Shown here in pieces: positions 56,313 through 64,000 of a stretch of DNA of 64,000 bases. Made by a program: the position numbers and the translations under genes. The notes under the pieces are model-generated. The model searched no databases. It saw only the letters and a program-made list of their open reading frames with translations, and was not told where the DNA came from. Within the stretch, counting starts at the first letter, position 1; every line of letters starts with the position of its first letter. The stretch comes from Dendrophyllia cribrosa (Eukaryota > Cnidaria > Anthozoa > Scleractinia > Dendrophylliidae): positions 29,940,227 through 30,004,226 of the forward strand of contig JAJLRJ010000003.1 of NCBI GenBank assembly GCA_024195265.1, written 5' to 3'.

Positions 56313-57024
56313 GTCTGATGATATTTTTGTTTAAAATATTGGCCGTTTGTAAATAGTTTAACTTTCTTAACTAACCTAATATAGTTAAAAAATTACCATA
56401 GTAAGTTGTTGTTAAATTATTAAAAATATATTTTGTCTTCATAAAAATTCAGTCAGCTGTTTCATAAAGAATCGTGCTCTTTAGCTAAAGATCATATCAT
56501 ACACGCTGTATTTTAGTAAAAGCTTTGATAACTGTAAACAATAAATGCTAACTCTTGGATAAGAATATACTGTCTGTGTTGGTTACATTATGGTAGAGAT
56601 CGCGAGAACCGAAACGACAGACAGCGTGCGAAAGTCGCCAGCTGACGCGCGAAAAGTAGAGTTCGTCAACTCATCCTCATTAATTTATTAACGGTAGGAA
56701 TGACTGCCAAAAAGCACACTTGGGTTGGATTTTTGATACTTGTACTCCGTTTGTTTTATTAAAGATGGCAAAATTAAAGCAGGTTTTTAGTTTATGGAAA
56801 CATTTCATTCCGATTTGGTCTTCATATCACAAAGGGTTTTATTACGTTGGCTCAAAAGGGGAGTATTTTTTCTAGAATAACCTACTGTTCTTACGGTAAC
56901 GACGATTCACAGTAGCCATATGCACCCCAAAGGGTGCCCATTTTTTCTTTTTTATCATGGCTCTCTGTTCGTTCATTTTGATACTATTATCTATGCCCCC
57001 CCCCCCCCCCCCTCTCTTTACAAT

Positions 57025-57760
57025 GTTGTCTGGCTCCGCTACTGCGTTGTATTGTTCAGGGCTATTTTGGCTGATTCCGGAATAGGAACCGCGGACTATC
57101 GTATCGATTCTCAAAATAATGCGATTCATTCTCATTCGATTAAACAGGAATGTATTCCGAAAATGAAGCAGGTCGCAAAACTGATTGATATTAGTTTGAA
57201 TGCTGATTTCAATTAACTTCTCCTCTCTATATGGCTAGTTATAATAGTGTAAGATTAACACAATCGTTCAGTGAAGAGATTCAACTTCAAATGAAATGAA
57301 ACGGAATCAGAGAAGAAAGCAATCTTAAAATACCATTTTATTTCAAAATCAAATCCAGTCAAACATTTCAAACTAAAAAACCTCTTAATGTCATAAATAT
57401 CCCATCTGATTGCTTAATTAATTCTGATGTCATCACAAAAAATGACTAATGCCCCATTCACACCAACAGTTAAACATGTTTAAATGTTGTTTAGTTTAAC
57501 TACGTTTTAGCCTCTATCTTAAACGTTTTGAAATGTATTTGACTCAAACTACCTGGAATGGTAATAAAGTCAATAAAGTTTCTTTTAGTAAAGATTTCAC
57601 TCCAAATATTACGGGAGGTTAGAAGGTATTTTTCTAAACCTGTTTTAAACTAAACAACATTTAAACATGTTTAAGCGTTGGTGTGAATGGGGTATACAGC
57701 AACTGTCTTACTAAGCTAATTACGTAACTACAAGGATGCAAACCTAGCATGTCTACAGTG
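57025..57760 (+). repeat. Segment duplicated from 35650-36440
   Basis: The two stretches run in parallel from TTGTCTGGCTCCGCTACTGC to CTACAGTGCACTNG. The first copy carries the hAT-like MITE 35876-36173, the second the MITE 57449-57694, and each lacks the other's insertion. Confidence 0.85.
57449..57694. mobile_element. MITE with TTAAACATGTTTAA ends, TSD TA, empty site at 36.37 kb
   Basis: Inverted ends GCCCCATTCACACCAAC continue into GTTAAACATGTTTAAATG. TA flanks both sides (57447-57448 and 57695-57696), and the paralogue reads GACTACAGC at 36370-36378 without the element. Non-coding, 246 bp. Confidence 0.82.
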
Positions 57761-58920
57761 CACTAGTAACCACGTGACAGACTAACCTCCAAGGCAAATA
57801 ACTGGATGCTTTTTTCATCACTAAAGCATGCACCCACAAAAAGAAAGATAAATCAAAGTTCCTATGAGTCAACTTGTGAATACAAAACAACCTTTGGACC
57901 CTTCTCTCTCCTACATGTTTTGCTACACTGACCCCCCCAACCCCTCCCCCCCCCCCAACACACACACTCTGCGACCAACATCCCACCCTCCCCTCCCACC
58001 AATGCCGTCCCCATGCGTAAGGCAGGTGACCATTACCTATCACATTTGGAATGAGCAAAATATATGCACAAGCCTTATGTACTGGTCAGTGGAATTACCA
58101 AGAAACATTTACAGCGGATGGATGAAACGAAGAAAAGAAAATTTGCAAATTAATTTTAGTCCCATCTGCTGTAATTAATTTTGTTCAATGCTTTTTGTAT
58201 TCACAAGTTAAAAACAATTGGGTAGGGGGTGGGGGAAAACTTCTCAGTTGGTATATACAATGGAATCCTGAGAACTTGAACATATCAGGGGTAACACAAG
58301 GCTGTTCAAGTTATTAAGGATTAAACTCAATAACAAAGTGATGCAGAAGAATTGGTACGAGTGAGCAGGAAATTTTAAGTTATGTGGGGTTGAAGTTATC
58401 ATAGACTGCAAAACACTAAAGCTCGATGCTGACACATGAAACACCAATAATATTGATACATGTTAGGAGAGGCCACCTGAGCTTTCACCTCTTTTTTCCA
58501 TGGACTTACACAATAATAATAATGAGGTACAATGTATCATGCATAACACATGAAAAATTATCTTAGGGTCTGAAACAACATTACAGTTTTGAGCACTTGG
58601 CAACTCACCCCCAAACTTCCAAAGTGCCAATAAAATATGAAATATTATTCTCTTGCGAGTACCCAAAGGCAATTTTGTAACACTGGTGACATAATTATCC
58701 AAATTGGAGGCTAGTGACTAGACGCGGTACTTTAATTTTGTACTCAGAGCATTCGTTCCCTTGGCCATCACCAGCGAGAGAACTGCTGAAAAGAAAATGA
58801 ATGCTATGGGAACAAGTCTGGAAGTAAAATTATTTAAACTTTATAATATATTTTTACTAACAAATCATAGGCAATGAGAAGGAGTTTTGCATATAAAAAT
58901 ACAAAAACCAACATGAATGC
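57761..58920. other. Intergenic region with no recognised feature
   Basis: This stretch lies downstream of the second CREC gene (minus strand) and should contain its 3' UTR. A C-rich, GT-poor tract (57930-57960) creates proline-rich frames. No repeat ends and no gene are seen. Confidence 0.4.
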
Positions 58921-61900
58921 TTAAAGTTCTTCATGCTTCGGTAAAGCACGACCATAATCCGTGGCTTCACTTCCAACAAATGTTTCATGGTTTTTCACAA
59001 TCTCTTCCTCGCTCAGTTTACCGTCTTTGTTATCGTCAGCAGCCTGGAGTAGATGGCGCGCTTCCTCTTGGGCCATCATATGATCAGTCTCTGGAAGAAT
59101 CCATAGCTTGACCTATCAAAATAAAACATTAAAAACATTATAAGAACTCCTGCTCAAACTTTTTCAACAAGTTGAACCCTTTCATTTTCAGAGCCAAACT
59201 ACAGTAATATACACATGTACATGTATATTAAACTTTTTCAAGATTGTGGACTGTACTAAAGGGGCAGTGTCACAGAGATTTGCTGTCATTTCAAAAACCA
59301 AAAAATTGTTTTTGCATTAACAGAAACCAAGTCCAGTTTTGTGATAAATTACCTACCTTAGTGTACCAAAACTGCCGATGAACAGCCCTAGTCTAAATGA
59401 ATTGCAATAGACGTCTAAATGAATTGCAACTTGAAAAATTAACTTTCTGGAACATGTTCCAGCAACAAGGCTGCAACACACTTTCAGATTTTCATGTTGC
59501 ATAGTGAATGTGACAGCATTCTCAATATTGTGCATGAACCGTTTTTAAAGCCTCACATAGTCATTGTTAAAGGGGCTACATGTTTGTCACCATTTTTGTG
59601 TTACTTTAAAAAGCCCAAAAGACATCTTTATATCAGTGGAAACCAAAACCTAATGGTCCAGGTTTGTTTAAAATTATTCTACTAGTGCTCTAAGATTAAA
59701 ATTAAGTGTCTTGGGCTGCAGATGGCCAGGACAGAAATGGATTGCAACGTGAAAAAAATTGGCGCAATTTTTTTTAAAGTTTATCACCTTGTCTCTTGGA
59801 AAACTCACTGAAACTCTGATAATGGTTGATTCTCTCTTCGAAAATTCACTTGATATCTTCCTCTATTGTTCTATAAGCGTTTCATGAATGACAATGGTAC
59901 TTAGTTTTAATTTGGGGTAGGTTTGACCCAAAAACATGAAAATCCCGGAACATAGCTCCTTTAAATCTGCCTGTGAAGGAAAAACTCACCTCATCCTTGT
60001 CAAGTTTGCCATCGTGATTCTTGTCATATTCCTCATGGAATTTCTTTGTTTCCTCCTTTACCCAGTCAGGTTCCTCAGCTTCACTGTCATCCGGATCGCG
60101 GTAATCACCCAGGAATTCATCCAGGCTTACAAACCCATCCTTATTACGATCAATATCTTGAAAGAAAAACAGACATACATGTAATGTATTAATCTACGTG
60201 TACAGTGAAACTTGCTTTATGGCTACCCCACAATTTAACCTCTCAATCATATTTACAGCCTCAGTCATATATAGACCAGCCTCATTAATTTAATATAGGC
60301 TCACTTTCCAAAATAGCGAGCCTAGGGTTAATACAGCCACTAAATAATATAGCCAGATTTTGCTGGCAAACTGGCAGACAAATTAACAGAACATCGCCGT
60401 ATGTCATGTGGTAGGCCTGACAGGCTGTGTGTTCAACTGTGGACCCAATAGTGTGTGTGTGCGTGTGTTGGCCAGTGCTATTGTTCTTCTTTTTAGTTGA
60501 TGCAGTTTACTCTGACAGCGCTTTTCTTCACCCAGGTTGTTCCGACGGCAAGAAACATTAACAGGATCTATTGATTTATCATATATTTTACCACCAAAAA
60601 ATCCCAACTCTCCCGCTACTGAAAAGTCAGAGTTTATGTACAGTAGAAATGTATCCTCAATTCAAACAATTTAAGGCCACATGCATACATGTAGATGAAT
60701 AACAGTGCAAAAATGTATGTGCTGGAATACAAGATGTTGTTTCTCCATTTTCAATATAAAAGAAAGGGTTTCTAATAACATTTATCCTCTAATTAAATGT
60801 ATTGATTGCTTCTTTTCATGGATTTTTTTCCATTCTTTTTTAGTAGAATCGTCTAAAATAGAATATTGCCTACCCATTCAAAATGACTTAAAGTAAATGT
60901 TCTTTACTGTTTTTTTTTTGTAATTTCAGAATTTCATGTATAAATAAGAAACTATATCACCGTAAAGCTACATACACTCTTTAATTCTATAGACAATAAC
61001 ATTACTAAACAGCTTTAGATTCTGAGAAAAAAGTTTGAAAATAAATTTTGGTTTGTAAACCAATGAAGATTTGTTTGGTTTAAATTGTTCCAAAAAAAGA
61101 TATAACTGACAAAGTTGACCACTTTGCCTAATTTTTGAAACTTCAACAAAAGAGATTAATAAGTAAAAATGTTTGGTGTGTAGCCAGGCATGTTAAAAAT
61201 AAAAAGATATTAAAAAGTTGACACTGGCTAAAAATGTTGCTTTTGGACGTTTCGGCAACTACTGTTGCCTTCTTCAGCAAGAAATAAAAATGCAAATGTC
61301 TAACGGCGTCCTGATGGTATAAGATACATGCAAATATTAAATCGCACCTCGAAAGAATATTTTGAGGTGAAACAAAAGTCTCTAGAGCATTCTTAATTAT
61401 TTCTACAAATTCTTAATGTTATTATAAACATTTGGAAGCGCTATGTGTTCGTTTATAGCGTTCGTGTTACGCACGGAATGCCAAGCTTCAAGAATTAGTC
61501 TTTGTCGCCATGCCGATGATCTGTCAACAATTTCGACACTCGTCAAATCTATTTGGTGGCTGTGGAGCATGTGGTGTTTGGCCAACAAAGAGTTTTTATC
61601 CAATGTTGCTATAGCCTTTGCGTGCTCTTTCACGCGTGATTTTAGCGCGCGCGATGTCTGACCAATGTAAACACAATCACAATCTTTACATTTGATCTTA
61701 TACACGATTCCTCTGGTGGTCTCTTTCTCGATCTTGTCTTTTGGCTTTTTAAGTATGTTTGAGATTGTCCGAATAGGCTTATGAGCGACTTTGATGTTGA
61801 AGCTTCGAAGAACTCTTGCGATTCTCTCAGAGAATCCTTTGGCGTAGGGCAGGATAACCATGCTACGTTGGTCGGTATCGTTTACTTCTTGTTGTCTATT

Positions 61901-63682
61901 CGGTTGGTGACCATTGTGAATGAATTTGGTAGGGTAGCTATTAGCGGTAAGGGCTTCCACTACTACTACAATAAGTAATTGAACAACCTGTAATTACAGG
62001 TTCCAAAAATAGCGATGGTCAGGATATGTTTAACTGTTTAACTTAACAACAGTGGAAATTTCTCCACCATTAAAATGACAAAAAATTTATAAATGAATAT
62101 TGAAATTTTATCTTACATATGTAAATCAAAAAATATCTTGTGTTCCAAGCTGGGAGAACTCAACATGAGGCTTAATCAACTCCTTCCAGTTTAAAAAACA
62201 GTACATGTAAGTAAAACAAAACAAACTTTAAGTCATTATACAAAAAAATGTAGCATTAGAAATTTACAGGTTGTTTCAATAAATAATGAAAAACCAGAGC
62301 AGAATAATAATATTATTGTTTTGAATGATGCTTTTCTCAAACACGAAAATGATATAGGGCAAGAATGAGAAAATAGGGATGCAACACTGTTATTAAAAAG
62401 GACAAAATTGATCCAAGTTACATGTATTCTTACATGTAAAATCAAGTCACTTGTAAAATGGTTAATAACCACATTCAACCTTTGTGGGTATTTAATTGTG
62501 TAATGCTATGTGTAAATGTTATTTCAGCTTTCCCAAGTAAAACTTCGAAAAACTAGCTTATCCAATATCAAGCTTACTGAATATTGATTTTTGTCCCCTG
62601 TAAAGATCTTCATATTAAATTAGAAATTCAAAGTTTACTCATCCCAAATAAAACCATGGAAACTGGCTGCAAGTGACACAAATTTGGAAATTTTTAGCCA
62701 CCACTATTGGGTGAATTGTTAATTTTACTTTGTGTTTCAAGACAATATTTTTAATAAATAGAACAATGTGTGGACAAAACTCAAACACATTCTCAGCTGT
62801 TAAAACGTTTTCTTTTTCAAAAGAAAATAGAACAAAAGGAGCTTTGTAGGACTTAGAATATTCTCTGAACGGATTTGCAATAAAAAGAGTTTTTGGTGCC
62901 ACAAATGTTAATCAGTGTGAGATAAAAGCATGATTAATTATTTAAAAAACAATTGAACTTGGCAAGGAAATCATGACTTAACTTGTTAATGCAACTGGTG
63001 AAAATTGTTCAAAAGAATAAATTGAAATGATTTTGACACGGTTTTCTTTGAAAGCAAATGCGTGACATACGGTATATTTCCGACATTTTTTTGTAACTAA
63101 GTACTAACCTTCAATAGTTTCCACGACATGAATATCTCCCATCTCTGGGGATGATTCTGGATGCATGAAGTTAGTGAACTCTGCTGTAGTCAGGCCACCA
63201 TCATTATCTTTGTCTGCGGTGTCAAATCGTCTTTTATCAGTCTCCAGCATCTTTTTGGTTTCTTCATCATTTGGGTCTTCCAGCTCTTCTGTGCCATACG
63301 ACTCCTTCTTGTATTCTTCCCACGTCACCTTCCCGTCTTTATCGGCATCTTTTGACCTCGCATCTTCCTGTACTCCTTCCATCAGGCGTTTATGGAAGAC
63401 ATCCTTCACCCAGTTGGTAAGCTCTTCTTCTGTCACGAAGCCATCTTTATCGGAATCTACTCGTTTGACCAGAATTCTCAAGCGCTTTTGAGCTTCTTCA
63501 GGCGGGAGGTCTTCGTATTCATCTTTCATGTCCCCGAGGAAGGCCTCGTGGTCGTACTCCGTGCCTTCTTTGTCTGAGAGCACATCTTCGTGCGGCTTAG
63601 GTCTGTCTCTTCCAGTAGTGGTTGCACAAATACAGCTGTTGATTAGAAGTGCAGAGAACACAACGAAAATAACCCGTTCCAT
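58921..63682 (-). CDS. Second CREC-family EF-hand protein (reticulocalbin/calumenin-like)
   Basis: Three exons join in frame: 63682-63109, 60156-59990 and 59112-58921, for 310 residues. The ATG at 63682 directly precedes a signal peptide (VIFVVFSALLINSCICA); the longer open frame begins at a TTG. YDHEAFLG occurs near residue 43. EF-hand loops are DSDKDGFVTEEE, DADKDGKVTWEE, DKDNDGGLTTAE, DRNKDGFVSLDE, DKNHDGKLDKDE and DDNKDGKLSEEE. The C-terminus is HEEL, as in the gene at 20.2-22.3 kb. Intron positions differ between the two genes: here the first two EF-hand pairs share one large exon. Intron 1 is about 2.95 kb and contains a Penelope-like fragment; intron 2 is 877 bp. Role inferred: calcium binding in the ER/secretory lumen. 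Confidence 0.9.
61249..61283 (-). other. Hammerhead-like motif of a Penelope-like element
   Basis: The minus strand reads CTGAAGA, then a GGCAAC/GTTGCC stem with an AGTA loop, then GAAACGTC. This matches the CUGANGA-stem II-GAAA layout of the hammerhead ribozymes known from Penelope-like elements. It lies about 120 bp downstream of the GIY-YIG frame at 61403-61960. Catalytic competence cannot be judged by eye. Confidence 0.4.
61403..61960 (-). pseudogene. Penelope-like element fragment with GIY-YIG nuclease, in CREC intron 1
   Basis: The frame (about 185 residues) contains the linker PYAKGFSERIARVLRSFNIK, a CKDCDCVYIGQTSRALKSRV segment (the YIG half of GIY-YIG) and the conserved VKEHAKAI...H tail. 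The reverse transcriptase part is missing, so the element is 5'-truncated. It is from a different lineage than the copy at 45.9 kb. It lies in the same orientation as the host gene. Confidence 0.82.
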
Positions 63683-64000
63683 GTTTACCGCCGGGCAATA
63701 ATCCAGATAAATGAAGCTTCTTGTGGCTCTAAAGCACAAAAGGAAAACAACCTAGCCAAACTTTTAAGAATAGACAAAACAGTTTGGTACACGTTGTGCT
63801 ATATAGCTTCAAACAACTGCTGAACTCGACGTGGCAAAATCTAGCAGGCTCCCGCTCCCAGACGAAAATTGAACGAATCCGCGATAAACTAGTCAGCGGT
63901 AAGACTTGTTGTTCCATTGATATGTCATGTACGTAAGAAAGCAGCGTCCCTTCCGTCACCTCAGAGCTCGCATTTTTTAAAACAAAGTATGTATGTATGT
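63683..64000. promoter_or_regulatory. 5' region of the second CREC gene
   Basis: This stretch upstream of the start codon should contain the 5' UTR and promoter. No TATA box at a fitting distance is obvious. The window ends in a GTAT repeat. Confidence 0.35.

Noticed and set aside
1..64000. tRNA and rRNA genes
   Set aside because: No sequence with a convincing B-box (GGTTCGANTCC) and A-box pair, and no rRNA-like block, was found by eye.

Overview
The window looks like genomic DNA from an anthozoan cnidarian, most likely a coral or sea anemone. This is inferred from the AT-rich sequence, intron-bearing animal genes (a TTC28-like TPR/CHAT protein and two CREC-family EF-hand proteins), an intronless rhodopsin-class GPCR family, Penelope-like and CR1/L2/Jockey-like retroelement remnants, and very many short inverted-repeat transposons. 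No species can be named from the sequence alone.

Layout. (1) 1-2.2 kb holds the 5' part of a SET-domain methyltransferase-like gene on the minus strand. It shares a compact divergent intergenic region with (2) a complete 14-exon TTC28-like gene at 2.74-19.17 kb on the plus strand, whose introns hold at least seven MITE-type elements. (3) 20.2-22.3 kb has a three-exon CREC (reticulocalbin/calumenin) gene on the minus strand. (4) 23.5-25.3 kb has an intronless helical-repeat gene of unknown function on the minus strand. (5) 25.7-57.8 kb is a repeat-dominated region built from three tandem copies of a palindromic module. Each module has a minus-strand GPCR copy on the left and a plus-strand copy on the right, placed head to head. 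(6) 58.9-63.7 kb has a second CREC gene on the minus strand, with a Penelope-like fragment in its large intron.

The GPCR region is the most unusual part. Six copies or remnants are visible. Two are intact (30.0-31.0 and 50.3-51.3 kb). One is split by a transposon that itself contains another transposon (40.8-42.7 kb). One is a decayed pseudogene with its own transposon insertion (55.1-56.3 kb). Two are short remnants (32.9 and 37.1 kb). The encoded receptors are almost identical in their intracellular loops and differ mainly at the extracellular ends of the helices, a pattern expected of a chemosensory-type receptor family. Because the module is repeated, many transposons can be compared with an empty paralogous site in the same window, which fixes their boundaries and target-site duplications to the base.

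The two CREC proteins both carry a signal peptide, six EF-hands and a C-terminal HEEL, so both probably act as calcium-binding proteins of the secretory pathway. TTC28 and the SET gene may share a promoter region. Exon structures were derived by eye from reading-frame continuity and GT/AG sites, without transcript evidence.
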